DNA of 64,000 bases from an uncultured Alphaproteobacteria bacterium (GCA_934230415.1 CAKQEW010000005.1:1-64000); one strand, 5' to 3'. Counted from the first letter of the stretch, positions 39,913 to 50,415 are shown. Notes: generated by a model from the letters alone, not told the origin. Numbers and translations are program-made.

Positions 39913-42900
39913 ATGTCAAGAATTCTGCGTTTTTTTGTATTTATCGTAACTGTATTTTATGCCGGAAATTCGCTGGCTGCGGGCTATACGTGCAGCACGG
40001 ATCGCCTGTACACCAGCTGTGCCAGCGGGTACTATCTGTCCAATTGCGGCAGTTCAACGTCCGGTTGGACGGGTCAAACCATTTCTGAATCCAGCATTAA
40101 AACCGCCAATTCGTGCGTCAAGGGTACAAACACCGCGTACACGTACGCGGGTGGCGCCGTGTGTCCAAAGGCCACCAGTACCAGCAGCAGTGGGTATTCA
40201 TGTCCAACGTACAAGAAATACACCAGTTGTAACGCCGGATATTACCCATCGGCATGCGGCACAGATAAGACCAAATGGACCGGCCAAACAATCGCCGCAT
40301 CCGAAATGGTGGCGGGCAATTCCTGTATCAAGGGTACAGACAGTGGTTATACATACCAGGCCACCGCAGGCACCGTGTGTCCAAAGAAGGCCGGAATTAC
40401 CGTAACATGCGCAGCCGGTCAGTATATTCCACGGGGCAAAACAACATGCGAAACGTGTCCAGCGGACAGTTTCTGTAGCAGCGGGACATACACAATACCA
40501 GCCAGTGGCGCGACATCGCCCATGGGACTCCGTAGCTGTCTGGATGAAACACAGTGGCAGTGGGAAGACTATCATTCTGATGATGGCGATGATTTGATTG
40601 ATGATATGTTTTACAGCAACAGTGATGCGGGCAGTACGACGATTGGTCAGTGTTATCTGACATTGATGCCAGGGGCTGCGGTTTATACCCAGGGTGGCAG
40701 TTTGGTTGTGTGTCGTGCGGGTGATTACTGTAACGTAGATGGCGAAAGAATTTACTTCAATTCGGACGAACATCCAAATACCGGTGGTGCCACAGCGTGT
40801 GCCCAGGGGTCATACAGTGCGGCGGGGGCATCCGCGTGTACCGCGTGTCAAAATGGCACAACAACATCCGGCACGGGCAGCACATCATGTGGTGTATCCT
40901 GTACGGGTTTTGCTGGTACTGCCACCTGGGCAACTGCGACCTGGAACAGTGATAACACGGTTACGAACCGATGTGCTGCTGCAAGCTGTGACGAGAATTA
41001 TACCCTGAATGAACGTGGTTACTGTGAAGGAAAAACCTATAAAATTACATACATTGTGGTTAACAATACGCCGGTTGATCCGAACAACCTGCCAGGTGAT
41101 GCGAATGTGGAATCTGGACAATTTGAATACATGTATGACCCACGTAGTGACGGTGAAAGATTACCGCATTATGGTGATCTGATTGGTGAAGCTGCGTTGA
41201 GGGAACTGGGAAGAAATAATCTGTCATATGCAGATGGATACACATGGTGCCCGTCTGATAAATGGGACCCGCTCCGTGGGTGTAGTGAATCTATTACAAA
41301 TATACCGGCGGGCACGAGTGGCAATATCACATTGTATGCAATATGGACCTATCATGTGTATCAAGCTGAGTTGAATCTGGGTAGTGGTATTTTAGGCTTG
41401 GGCAATACTACGCCATCAAGCGGTGTGGTTACTATAGAAGAACTCTATGGTATGACATGGGCTGACCCGAGTACAGGCACGGAGATTGCGTCGGTTGAGA
41501 TTCCGTTTAATTATGGGGTCTTTGACGGATATTATACTGCGCAAACCGGTGGTGATCAGATTATCCCGGCGACGGGTGTGTTGCCAGTACCAACAACATT
41601 GAACATTGACAATACAACAGATGAGACAATGCCGTTATATGCCCAATACACGGAACCGACATGCCGTGTTGAGCATGGTCGTGGTGATATGACCAATGGA
41701 TGTTCCGAGGTCAGACCATTACACACAAATGCGGATAAGTTTGACAACATGTTGCAAGTATATGTTGATTGCGAGACTGGGTATTCTGGAGCAGATGGCG
41801 ATGACTATCTAACAATTGATGCGACGACGGTTGGTCAGACGGTATTTACCGGCGCGTGTTTGGCACGTACCGCAACGGTATCATTCAATGCAAACAGTGG
41901 TACCGGTGGCCAGACGGCAACCGTCACCGCGACATATGATGCGGCGATGCCGACAATCAGCACCACCGCCCCAACCCGCGCAGGATATACATTTATGGGT
42001 TGGTACGATAATGCGGACTATACCAAGGGCGCGCAGTACTATACCGCCGCGGGCGCATCCGCACGCACATGGAACAAAACCGCAAATACAACATTGTACG
42101 CGGGGTGGAAAGCTGACACGTATACGATTACGTATAACCTGAACGGCGGTACGAATGCGACGGCAAATCCGGCCACATACAATATTGAAACCGCGACCAT
42201 AACGCTGGGGACGCCGACCAAGACCGGATATACGTTCGGTGGATGGTACACGGAATCCGCATTCACCAACAAAGTGACCCAGATTGCCAAGGGCAGTACC
42301 GGTAACAAGACGTTTTATGCCAAATGGACCGCGATACCGTATACAATTACGTATAACCTGGATGGTGGTACGAATGCGACGGCAAATCCGGCCACATACA
42401 ATATTGAAACCGCGACCATAACGCTGGGGACGCCGACCAAGACCGGATATACGTTCGGTGGATGGTACACTGAATCCGCGTTCACCAACAAAGTGACCCA
42501 GATTGCCAAGGGCAGTACCGGTAACAAGACGTTTTATGCCAAATGGACCGCGAAAATCATACCGGTGACATTGCGCAGCTATGACGACACAACCACGCAC
42601 CAGACGGTTTACCTGAAATACGACACCGGTTGGTTCAGTGACGCCGCCGCAACCACGGCAATCACCACGATTACAAAGCCGACACGTTCGGGATATACAT
42701 TCCGTGGATATTCTATGGAAAAGAGGGGTGACCAGACCGCCAACTTGAGTGATGTTGCTCCAGTGGCTTGGGTTGTCCGTTATGATGCCAAATTATTGCC
42801 GGGTGCAACCGCATTCAGTGATGCAACAACATTATATGCCGCGTGGATACGTGACTGTGTTCAGCCATCCAATGGATCGTGCACTATGACCATAAATGCG

Positions 42901-45900
42901 AGTAATAATTTTGGTCAGTACACCACAAAGTGTAATGATAATTACACGATGGCCAGTGGCAATGGCACATACAACCCGGTCTGCAGCGGGAACATCTATG
43001 CGATTACACTGAATGCGACCCAGAATGGCGGTACCGGTGGTACATCGGCGATTTACCAGGTATATGGAACCCAGTGGACCAGCGACAACACCGGCGCAAC
43101 CAAAATCACGTCTGTCACCATGCCGACCAAGGCGAACAATGTCTTTAACGGATATTATTCGGCGGCAACGGGCGGAACCCAGTACATCACAAACGCTGGC
43201 GCAATCAGCGCAGGCAACAAGACATTTACCGCCGATACGACGATATATGCCCAGTACAGCGCGGCCAGCTGTAACGTAACCCATGGTTCGGCCACGATGA
43301 CGATTTCTGGGAACCGGGTGTCTTGCGCGGTTACATGTAACACCGGGTACAGCAAATCTGGTGGCACAGATACCACCGCAACATTCACAACCACGGGCGC
43401 GGTTGGCGCGGCCACGGTGTCGGCGTCGTGCGTGGCGCGTACCGCAACAGTGTCGTTCAATGCAAACAGTGGTACCGGTGGCCAGACGGCAACCGTCACC
43501 GCGACATATGATGCGGCGATGCCGACAATCAGCACCACCGCCCCAACCCGCACCGGATATACATTTATGGGTTGGTATGATAATGCGGACTATACCAAGG
43601 GCACGCAGTATTATACCGCCGCGGGCGCATCCGCACGCACATGGAACAAAACCGCAAACACGACCCTGTACGCCGGTTGGAAAATAAATTCGTATACATG
43701 TGCCGCGGGCCAGTACCTGAAGGCCGGCGCCACATCGTGCGCCGCGTGTACCGCGGGTAACAAGTGTGCGGGTGGTTCATACACATTTAATACGTCGGCC
43801 GACCAAGGATTAGTGGCTTGCAGCGGCGCGACAGAATACCAGGATGCAACGGGTCAATCATCGTGCAAAACGCCAAGTAACGGTCACTACAAGAAAGACA
43901 ACACATCACAGCAGGTTTGTGGTGCGGGATATTTCTGTGCGGCCGGTGTGCGTGAAGCCTGTCCGGAAAAGTATGTCAATGGTTCGGCAACCGCCGGCGC
44001 GAAATCCGAATGTGCGATAAAGACGGAGGCGGGTAAGTATATCGCCACGGTCAACAGTGCCACCCAGACACCATGTCCGGCAACAAAATACTGTGAATCC
44101 GAACTGGTTTATTATGGCAAAAAGAATGAACCAACGGCATGTCCGGCGGCGGATTCCACAACGGCGCGTACAACGTATCCGGATGATTACCTGAACCCAA
44201 CGATGACGTCATTTAATCTCCAGACTTGGTCAACAGGACTGAAGTCCAAGTCAGAATGCCAGGCAAATTATCAGTTTGATAATGCCGCAGGTCATTTCGT
44301 AGTGGAAAGTGTACTGTTTAACACATCCAGTGGCAAGTATGATGTTGGTGGAAGCAAGTATTATAACAAATTGAACGCGGGTTGGTATCTGACCGACCGA
44401 CATTCGGACACATATTGCGATGTTACAACACGTACTATGATTTATAAAAACGCTGTTGCATGTCCAGCGGGCAGTTATTGCCCGGGATACAATAGTATGC
44501 CATTATGCTCAACCGGGACATATGAAACGGAAATGGGTAAATTCGGGTGCGGCGACGTGTATCCGAACAGTCCGGCCAAATCCGGTGCCCAAACGGCATG
44601 TTACCTGACCACGACGCCGGGTAAGTACGTAAAGACCGCAAACAGCGACCAGGTCAGATGTGAACTGGGCGACTGGTGCCGGGGCAGTGTCCAGGTGAAC
44701 TATGGCTCCATCGGTGGTAACAGTCACTGCAGCAGCCTGACGGGCGTATCGGTCACGGGTGGAACATATACATCTGCTGCGGGTTCATCTGCGAACACAG
44801 CGTGTAAGTACACAGCGCCAAACAAGACCATAACGGGATGCAAGACCGTTACGACTAATACAGTTACATACAATGGTACAGCGTGGCCTGCGACGACCTA
44901 TGGCGTGACTGCGAATGGCGGTTACATCATTAGCGGCAACAATACCGCCACGGCAACGTGTAGCCGGTGTGATGGTGCGGTATGGTCAGCTGGTGGCACG
45001 GCGACATCGTGCACACCGTGCCCGGCCCAGACATCTGGCTGGACACGTGGTACGGGTAATGGATGGAATGCGGTGACCCAATGTTACCAGACCAAAGAAG
45101 TTGGTGGTGATTGCAGTGCCGGTGTTCTGAAACAAAACGCAACCAGCACGACCGCGTGGGGCGCCAGCACCATCAGCACACCGTTACAGGCGAACCCGGG
45201 ATCCATTGTGGAGGGTCAGCGCTGTAAACAATGTTTGGCCGGTACGTTCAGCGCGGGTGGCACCGCCACATCGTGCAGCGCATGCAGCGGCAGCACACAG
45301 TTCAGCGCGGCGAACGCGTCACAGTGCAGCACGGTTCGGGCGGGTTACTATACCACCGGTTGCAACAGCAGTGGCAACCAGTGCACCGGCCAATCCCAGT
45401 GTACCAGTGGCACATGGTGCGCGTCCGGTGTCCAGAACCAGTGCAGCAGCCTGACCGGTGTGTCGGTCACGGGTGGTAAGTATACATCGGCCGCGGGTGC
45501 AACAGCGAACACGGCGTGTAAATACACCGCACCGAACAAGACGATTGACGGATGCAAAACGGTTACAACAAACACTGTGACGTACACGGGCACCGCATGG
45601 CCGGCAACGACATATGGCGTGACCGCAAATGGTGGCCACATCATCAGTGGTAACAATACCGCGGCCGCAACATGCAGCATGTGCACAGGTGCAAAGTATA
45701 GCGCGGGTGGCGCGGCAACATCGTGCACACCGTGCCCAGCGGCGGACAATGGGTGGACGGCGGCTGCACCAAACGCCAGCATCACATACGCGGCATGCTA
45801 TGAATATCAGACGCCGGCAAACTGTGCCAGCGGGCGTGTAAAACGTGCGGCAGCCAGTGCCAGTGGGTACAGCGCCACGATTGAATTGGTGGATACACTG

Positions 45901-48900
45901 AAATCCAACCCGGGTCATTATGCGGGCACTACGGCAATATCGTGCACACCGTGCCCAATTGGGTCATATTGCCCGGCATCGGCAACCACACCGACGACAT
46001 GTGCAAACTGGACATATGCGTCCAAGACGGGAATGTCATCGTGCACGGCGTGCCCCGCCCTGACCAGTGGCTGGACCAAGGCGAATTCAACCGGCACGGG
46101 ATGGAAAGCACACACCAGCTGTGTCCAAATTAGCCCGACAGTGAAAAATTGTGATGTTGGTGACCTGAAACAGGTGGCGGCGTCCGATGGCGCAACCACA
46201 TGGGGCGCGTCCAGTGTCAACACCGCGTTGAGTGCGCAGCCGGGTGCATTTGTTGATAAAACAGCATGTACGCTCTGCACAGGTGCGAATTATAGTGCGG
46301 GTGGTACGGTACAATCGTGCACACCGTGCCCAAGTATTTATACATCTGATACGACCAATGGTAAATCGGTTGCGACACAATGTCGTGTGACGACGGGCAA
46401 CGGTTATTATGTCAAGGCCGCCGGGGATGCCACACTGACCCAGTGCGAGAATACCGGGTTCTATTGCCCATCGGCCAGTGTTGCATATGGCAGTGCGAAC
46501 GAGCATCAGGCATGTCCAACGCCAGCAGACCACAAAATGGCGGTTGCGGATATCCCGTCCGAATATTATACGTCTGCGATTGCGGCTACGGGTATTAATA
46601 CGCCAGCGGGACGTTGGAGTATTTCACAGTGCCAAGTAATCAATACTTACGAGGGGACGCGTGGCAGACTGTATGATTACCGCACGTATAATACCACCAG
46701 TGAACGGTACGATATCAAGAGTCGTAGTGTCCTGTGGCACGTGGCGAAACCGGGTTATTATCTGACCGGGACAAAGACAGGATGCGGTACATACGCATAC
46801 TATGCCGAGGCCAAAGAGTGCGAGAAAAATTCGTTCTGTCCGGGTAAGGGGCCAACCGTCTGCAACGCCAGCAACAAGGCAGAGGTTCAGGTTGATAATT
46901 TCGGTATGGAATCGTGCAGTACGCTGGACAGTGGCAAGTATGCGACATCCGATGGTGGCGCCGCCGCAAACTCATCCGCCGCATGTTATCTGATGACAAC
47001 AAGCTCAAACTTTGTCAAGACAGCAGGCGAACCAGAAGTCGCGTGCGAGGCAAATGGATATTGCCCAGGTAATATAAGAGTATATTACGGATCAACCGGC
47101 GGGCGGAACACATGCCCAACGAAATATCCATTGGCGGCGGCCAGCTCTAACAGTGACCTGGATTGCTATGTTACAACCGCGGCGGGGAAATATGTCGCAA
47201 CGGTTGGCGCGGGTCAAGTGAACTGTGCGGGTACAGGTTACTATTGCCCAGGTGGTACTAACGTGTATTCGGGTGCGTATGGTTCACGTCTGACCACGGG
47301 TGGACGCAACCAGTGCCCAGCGGGATACCGTGACCTGGTGGCAACGTCGTCTGTGACCAAGGAGGCCCAGTGCACCATGAACGTTGCGGGTGGTAAATAT
47401 GTCGCCACGGCCAAGGAATCGGCGGCCAGTGGTACATGTGCGGCGGGATATGCCCGTGCGGCACACACCGTAACATACGGCAACACATCGTCATGCACGG
47501 CGTGTACGGGTGCAACATATGCCGATGCGACCGGTATGGCGGCATGTACCGCATGCCCAACCGCCAAGACATATGCGTCTGCGGTGACGGGATATGCCTA
47601 TTGGAACACAGGCAAGGATGGCGATCATACAATCAGCACTGGTTGCTATGCGAACTTCAGTGCGTCTACGTTGGATAACGGCAGTATGACGTCATCGCAT
47701 TGTTACCTGGGTACAGACGGTGATTATGGTAACACCGTTGGCAAGGCCGGCTGTTGGGTAAATGTCAGCGATCTGAAATGTAATGCCGGTTATTACAACT
47801 ATGCCGCCAATACTGGGTCTACTCAGCCTGGGTATAAATCGCGTACGGAATTATTAGCGAATGCTTGCGTTGATGTGGGTGATGGATACTGGTCGGCGGC
47901 GGATGTCCTGACGCGAAATCAGTGCCCGGTGGACAATGGATACAACCACAGTGCGGCGCCACGCAGCAGCCAGGATAACTGTTACCTGACGACAACCGCG
48001 GGCAATTATGTCAAGACCGCGGGCGCGGGCCAGACACAGTGCGAGGCCGGATACTATTGCCCGGGTAATACAAATGTGTATTACAGTGGTACAACCCCAA
48101 CAACGGGTGGCCGCAATGCCGCAACGCCGGGACACTTTGTGGCGAACGCGGGCGCATCCGCCCAGGTTGCATGTGCGGTTGGCTCTTATACCAGCGCCGC
48201 CGCCCAAACCGCCTGTATCGCGTGTGGATCTGGCACGGGTATTGATGAACACTGGGGAATGACAACCACTGGTGTTGGTCAGACCAGCTGTAATGCCGAA
48301 TGTCCAGATACAGAAAATGGTATCAAGGGCTGGAGAAACCCGGTTTGGAACAAGAATAACACTGTGACCGACCTGTGTGTGCCGAATTCGTGTGTGGGTG
48401 ATCACTATCTGGATACCGACACGAATACATGTCCACGTTGCGACAGTTTCGCAAACGGTCTGTATCCGCACAGCCCGTCCAATGGCACAACCGGTGGACG
48501 TGAGGCGTGTTTCGCACGGCGTTCAGAACTGAATGGGTATCACATCGCCTATAACTATGACGAAGTGGCAACTGCATGCCAGCCGGGATCATACTCTTAC
48601 TATGTGTATGACGAAAATAATGGTGGTTCGGTTGTGCACTATGGTGAAAGCTATAACTGCACCAAGTGCGGCGGAAACACTTATTCGGACAAGGAGGCGG
48701 CAACAGAATGCACACCGTGTCTGGATAATTATGTAATCACGTCGGGCAATTCACATGATACGGCGTTGATGTGTGAACTGGCGTGTCCGGGTGGTTCGTA
48801 TGTTCCGTATGCAAACAGCACGACATGTGCCAATGTTGGCGTGGGATATTGGGTCAGTGCAAACACAACGCCACAAGGCGAAGTTGGTAAACGATATGCA

Positions 48901-49551
48901 TGCCCGGCCGGAATGACGACGATTGGTTATGGCCTGGGCGCGGACGAGGCTGGTGACTGTGGGCGTATCCTGCATGTGGGTGATAACAAGTTGTACCTGC
49001 GCAGCGATAAAAAGACCACGCCGTCGCTGAATGTCCTGGTTGATGGCACAAAGTTCTATGGCAATATGTCAACTGAAAGCAAGACGTTGACCAGTGGTGT
49101 AGACGAGTCGTTGCGTATCAAGAATGGTGACACAACGTATTCAGTATATGATGATATGGTTGATTATAAATCGTCATCGGGTTCTGCGACAAAACTGAAT
49201 CCGACCATTAATTCAACCAGTATCGTGCCGGCGAATATCAGTGCGTCTGCGGGTGTGACGAATTGGTCCGCGGTATTCAGCTATGGCACGTTGAGTGGAA
49301 TATCCGCATGTACCGCGGACGCTGGATCTAGGTTTAATGTTGATGAAACCAAGAATTTTGCAGCTGGTGGCAGTGGTAGCCAGTGTTGGTGCAAGATGAC
49401 GTCACCTGCAACATCGGGATGGGTGTACATTACCAGTTTAGGTAGCACATGTAACAACAAGTGTGCGTATATCTGTGCCCAAAATATTGGCTCAAACAGA
49501 AACGCACCAACTACACGAACAAACATGTTCAGCAGTGCGGGCGTGTTATAG
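39913..49551 (+). CDS. Giant exported Cys-rich protein with InlB-type repeats (3212 aa)
   Basis: Function unknown; probably a surface adhesin. It has a signal peptide (MSRILRFFVFIVTVFYAGNS, cleavage near LAA). Residues about 25-330 are Cys-rich repeats (GYTCSTDRLYTSCASGYYLS and similar). Residues about 340-1260 hold several Listeria-Bacteroides (InlB B-type) repeats with the hallmark GYTFxGWY and TLYAGW. Residues about 1260-2990 are dozens of Cys-rich units resembling ephrin-receptor/GCC2-GCC3 modules (CPAGSYCPG, SCTACP, CEAGYYCPGN). A unique C-terminal domain of about 200 residues ends at the stop, with no LPXTG, autotransporter barrel or membrane anchor. The ATG at 39913 is chosen for the signal peptide; the frame extends upstream across rnpB. 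A strong terminator follows. Confidence 0.88.
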   Translation: MSRILRFFVFIVTVFYAGNSLAAGYTCSTDRLYTSCASGYYLSNCGSSTSGWTGQTISESSIKTANSCVKGTNTAYTYAGGAVCPKATSTSSSGYSCPTYKKYTSCNAGYYPSACGTDKTKWTGQTIAASEMVAGNSCIKGTDSGYTYQATAGTVCPKKAGITVTCAAGQYIPRGKTTCETCPADSFCSSGTYTIPASGATSPMGLRSCLDETQWQWEDYHSDDGDDLIDDMFYSNSDAGSTTIGQCYLTLMPGAAVYTQGGSLVVCRAGDYCNVDGERIYFNSDEHPNTGGATACAQGSYSAAGASACTACQNGTTTSGTGSTSCGVSCTGFAGTATWATATWNSDNTVTNRCAAASCDENYTLNERGYCEGKTYKITYIVVNNTPVDPNNLPGDANVESGQFEYMYDPRSDGERLPHYGDLIGEAALRELGRNNLSYADGYTWCPSDKWDPLRGCSESITNIPAGTSGNITLYAIWTYHVYQAELNLGSGILGLGNTTPSSGVVTIEELYGMTWADPSTGTEIASVEIPFNYGVFDGYYTAQTGGDQIIPATGVLPVPTTLNIDNTTDETMPLYAQYTEPTCRVEHGRGDMTNGCSEVRPLHTNADKFDNMLQVYVDCETGYSGADGDDYLTIDATTVGQTVFTGACLARTATVSFNANSGTGGQTATVTATYDAAMPTISTTAPTRAGYTFMGWYDNADYTKGAQYYTAAGASARTWNKTANTTLYAGWKADTYTITYNLNGGTNATANPATYNIETATITLGTPTKTGYTFGGWYTESAFTNKVTQIAKGSTGNKTFYAKWTAIPYTITYNLDGGTNATANPATYNIETATITLGTPTKTGYTFGGWYTESAFTNKVTQIAKGSTGNKTFYAKWTAKIIPVTLRSYDDTTTHQTVYLKYDTGWFSDAAATTAITTITKPTRSGYTFRGYSMEKRGDQTANLSDVAPVAWVVRYDAKLLPGATAFSDATTLYAAWIRDCVQPSNGSCTMTINASNNFGQYTTKCNDNYTMASGNGTYNPVCSGNIYAITLNATQNGGTGGTSAIYQVYGTQWTSDNTGATKITSVTMPTKANNVFNGYYSAATGGTQYITNAGAISAGNKTFTADTTIYAQYSAASCNVTHGSATMTISGNRVSCAVTCNTGYSKSGGTDTTATFTTTGAVGAATVSASCVARTATVSFNANSGTGGQTATVTATYDAAMPTISTTAPTRTGYTFMGWYDNADYTKGTQYYTAAGASARTWNKTANTTLYAGWKINSYTCAAGQYLKAGATSCAACTAGNKCAGGSYTFNTSADQGLVACSGATEYQDATGQSSCKTPSNGHYKKDNTSQQVCGAGYFCAAGVREACPEKYVNGSATAGAKSECAIKTEAGKYIATVNSATQTPCPATKYCESELVYYGKKNEPTACPAADSTTARTTYPDDYLNPTMTSFNLQTWSTGLKSKSECQANYQFDNAAGHFVVESVLFNTSSGKYDVGGSKYYNKLNAGWYLTDRHSDTYCDVTTRTMIYKNAVACPAGSYCPGYNSMPLCSTGTYETEMGKFGCGDVYPNSPAKSGAQTACYLTTTPGKYVKTANSDQVRCELGDWCRGSVQVNYGSIGGNSHCSSLTGVSVTGGTYTSAAGSSANTACKYTAPNKTITGCKTVTTNTVTYNGTAWPATTYGVTANGGYIISGNNTATATCSRCDGAVWSAGGTATSCTPCPAQTSGWTRGTGNGWNAVTQCYQTKEVGGDCSAGVLKQNATSTTAWGASTISTPLQANPGSIVEGQRCKQCLAGTFSAGGTATSCSACSGSTQFSAANASQCSTVRAGYYTTGCNSSGNQCTGQSQCTSGTWCASGVQNQCSSLTGVSVTGGKYTSAAGATANTACKYTAPNKTIDGCKTVTTNTVTYTGTAWPATTYGVTANGGHIISGNNTAAATCSMCTGAKYSAGGAATSCTPCPAADNGWTAAAPNASITYAACYEYQTPANCASGRVKRAAASASGYSATIELVDTLKSNPGHYAGTTAISCTPCPIGSYCPASATTPTTCANWTYASKTGMSSCTACPALTSGWTKANSTGTGWKAHTSCVQISPTVKNCDVGDLKQVAASDGATTWGASSVNTALSAQPGAFVDKTACTLCTGANYSAGGTVQSCTPCPSIYTSDTTNGKSVATQCRVTTGNGYYVKAAGDATLTQCENTGFYCPSASVAYGSANEHQACPTPADHKMAVADIPSEYYTSAIAATGINTPAGRWSISQCQVINTYEGTRGRLYDYRTYNTTSERYDIKSRSVLWHVAKPGYYLTGTKTGCGTYAYYAEAKECEKNSFCPGKGPTVCNASNKAEVQVDNFGMESCSTLDSGKYATSDGGAAANSSAACYLMTTSSNFVKTAGEPEVACEANGYCPGNIRVYYGSTGGRNTCPTKYPLAAASSNSDLDCYVTTAAGKYVATVGAGQVNCAGTGYYCPGGTNVYSGAYGSRLTTGGRNQCPAGYRDLVATSSVTKEAQCTMNVAGGKYVATAKESAASGTCAAGYARAAHTVTYGNTSSCTACTGATYADATGMAACTACPTAKTYASAVTGYAYWNTGKDGDHTISTGCYANFSASTLDNGSMTSSHCYLGTDGDYGNTVGKAGCWVNVSDLKCNAGYYNYAANTGSTQPGYKSRTELLANACVDVGDGYWSAADVLTRNQCPVDNGYNHSAAPRSSQDNCYLTTTAGNYVKTAGAGQTQCEAGYYCPGNTNVYYSGTTPTTGGRNAATPGHFVANAGASAQVACAVGSYTSAAAQTACIACGSGTGIDEHWGMTTTGVGQTSCNAECPDTENGIKGWRNPVWNKNNTVTDLCVPNSCVGDHYLDTDTNTCPRCDSFANGLYPHSPSNGTTGGREACFARRSELNGYHIAYNYDEVATACQPGSYSYYVYDENNGGSVVHYGESYNCTKCGGNTYSDKEAATECTPCLDNYVITSGNSHDTALMCELACPGGSYVPYANSTTCANVGVGYWVSANTTPQGEVGKRYACPAGMTTIGYGLGADEAGDCGRILHVGDNKLYLRSDKKTTPSLNVLVDGTKFYGNMSTESKTLTSGVDESLRIKNGDTTYSVYDDMVDYKSSSGSATKLNPTINSTSIVPANISASAGVTNWSAVFSYGTLSGISACTADAGSRFNVDETKNFAAGGSGSQCWCKMTSPATSGWVYITSLGSTCNNKCAYICAQNIGSNRNAPTTRTNMFSSAGVL
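41869..42112 (+). repeat. Long repeat within the giant gene, copy 1
   Basis: This stretch of about 244 bp (one InlB-type unit, TVSFNANSGTGGQTATVTAT...) is nearly identical to 43441-43684, 1572 bp downstream. Such conservation at DNA level suggests recent duplication or gene conversion. Confidence 0.8.
42121..42552 (+). repeat. Tandem 219-bp repeat (two units) within the giant gene
   Basis: Units begin at 42121 and 42340 and are nearly identical; each encodes a 73-aa InlB-type repeat containing GYTFGGWYTESAFTNKVTQI. Only a handful of bases differ. Confidence 0.88.
43441..43684 (+). repeat. Long repeat within the giant gene, copy 2
   Basis: Second copy of the repeat at 41869-42112; the differences are a few scattered substitutions. 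Confidence 0.8.
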
Positions 49552-49578
49552 AAATCGGGGTTTATCCCCGATTTTTTT
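49552..49578 (+). terminator. Terminator after the giant gene
   Basis: Stem AAATCGGGG / CCCCGATTT with a short loop, then seven T. Confidence 0.88.
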
Positions 49579-49732
49579 ATGTTGTCCCTGCAGGGACCAA
49601 ATCGTCATTCCTGCGCAGGCAGGGATAGGGTCTATGCAGTGCGAGCGAATGCGAACCAAATACAAAACATTGCGGGCTCTCAAGACCACCCCGGTGCTTC
49701 GCACCACCCCTCCACACACACGCACGGGGAAT
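49579..49732. repeat. Intergenic repeat-like sequence with palindromes
   Basis: No gene is supported. Palindromes GTCCCTGCAGGGAC (49584-49597) and CCTGCGCAGG (49610-49619) are present. ATTGCGGGCTC at 49671 matches the element ends at 27081-27230 and 39261, followed by a CACCCC-rich stretch. This looks like decayed dispersed repeats. Confidence 0.45.
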
Positions 49733-49758
49733 AAAAAACGCCACGATGGTGGCGTTGG
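49733..49758 (-). terminator. Terminator after the 49761 gene
   Basis: Stem AACGCCAC / GTGGCGTT with loop GAT; on the minus strand a TTTTTT run follows. Confidence 0.75.
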
Positions 49759-49760
49759 TG

Positions 49761-50237
49761 TTATTTGCTGAGTTCGCGCAGGCGTTGAATCGCCAGCAAC
49801 AGGAATGAATTTGCGGCTTCTTGGACGGCGGTGGCGGCAAACTTAAAATTGCCCGAAACCAGCCACCCAACACTGGGTAAATTTAATTCCCCTGTGTATA
49901 TGTTGCGCCATACCAGCGTGCCGGCAACTGTTTTGCCGTCGCGAACATATTTTGGGTTTTGAATTGCACGACCAATTTCTGGCATAAAATATGGCTCTGT
50001 TTGCATGACAGCCATGGCGACCAAATCACAGTTTCTCATGTGAATCCCTGGGTAAATGGTCGTGTTTTGGTGCAATACTTGGGCGCGCACGGTATCGATT
50101 TCTTGCTGTTGTGGGATGCCGGTGTTGTTCAGTGTGTTGGTGTTCCAACATTCTAAATCATAGTTGTAATAAATCAGCCCTGAATGGTTCGCGCCGAATA
50201 ATTGCTGCATTTCTGCGTCTGTTAATTTTTTTACCAT
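49761..50237 (-). CDS. Hypothetical protein, 158 aa
   Basis: Not recognised. A soluble protein with no signal peptide or membrane helix. Visible features are an N-terminal LTDAEMQQLFGANHSG segment, several Tyr/Asn/Trp residues (YYNYDLECWNTNTLNN), two Cys, and a C-terminal amphipathic helix (FLLLAIQRLRELSK). AGGAAAC precedes the ATG and a near-consensus promoter lies just upstream, so it should be well expressed. Neighbours give no clue. Confidence 0.7.
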   Translation of the reverse strand: MVKKLTDAEMQQLFGANHSGLIYYNYDLECWNTNTLNNTGIPQQQEIDTVRAQVLHQNTTIYPGIHMRNCDLVAMAVMQTEPYFMPEIGRAIQNPKYVRDGKTVAGTLVWRNIYTGELNLPSVGWLVSGNFKFAATAVQEAANSFLLLAIQRLRELSK

Positions 50238-50258
50238 TTTGTTTCCTGTTTTTTTGTG

Positions 50259-50286
50259 ATTATAGGACTGAAATACAGTTTGTCAA
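50259..50286 (-). promoter_or_regulatory. Promoter of the 50237 gene
   Basis: TTGACA (50281-50286), 16 bp, TATAAT (50259-50264): consensus boxes on the minus strand, about 20 bases before the ATG. Confidence 0.85.
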
Positions 50287-50299
50287 GCACGTGCGATTT

Positions 50300-50378
50300 T
50301 TAGAGAATAGATAATAGATGCGCGCCGAATGGCGCGGTTTTTTTCTATTGCCTAGATTCCGTGGTCGAACCACGGAAT
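50300..50378. repeat. Heptamer repeats and a perfect 10-bp palindrome
   Basis: On the minus strand 50303-50320 reads TCTATTA TCTATTC TCTA. It is followed on the plus strand by a CGCGCC / GGCGCG hairpin with seven T, and at 50356-50378 by ATTCCGTGGT / ACCACGGAAT with a 3-nt loop. No gene lies between 50238 and 50415. Confidence 0.6.
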
Positions 50379-50415
50379 GACATAATTTATTATTACTGCC
50401 CTGCCCGCGTCGGAA

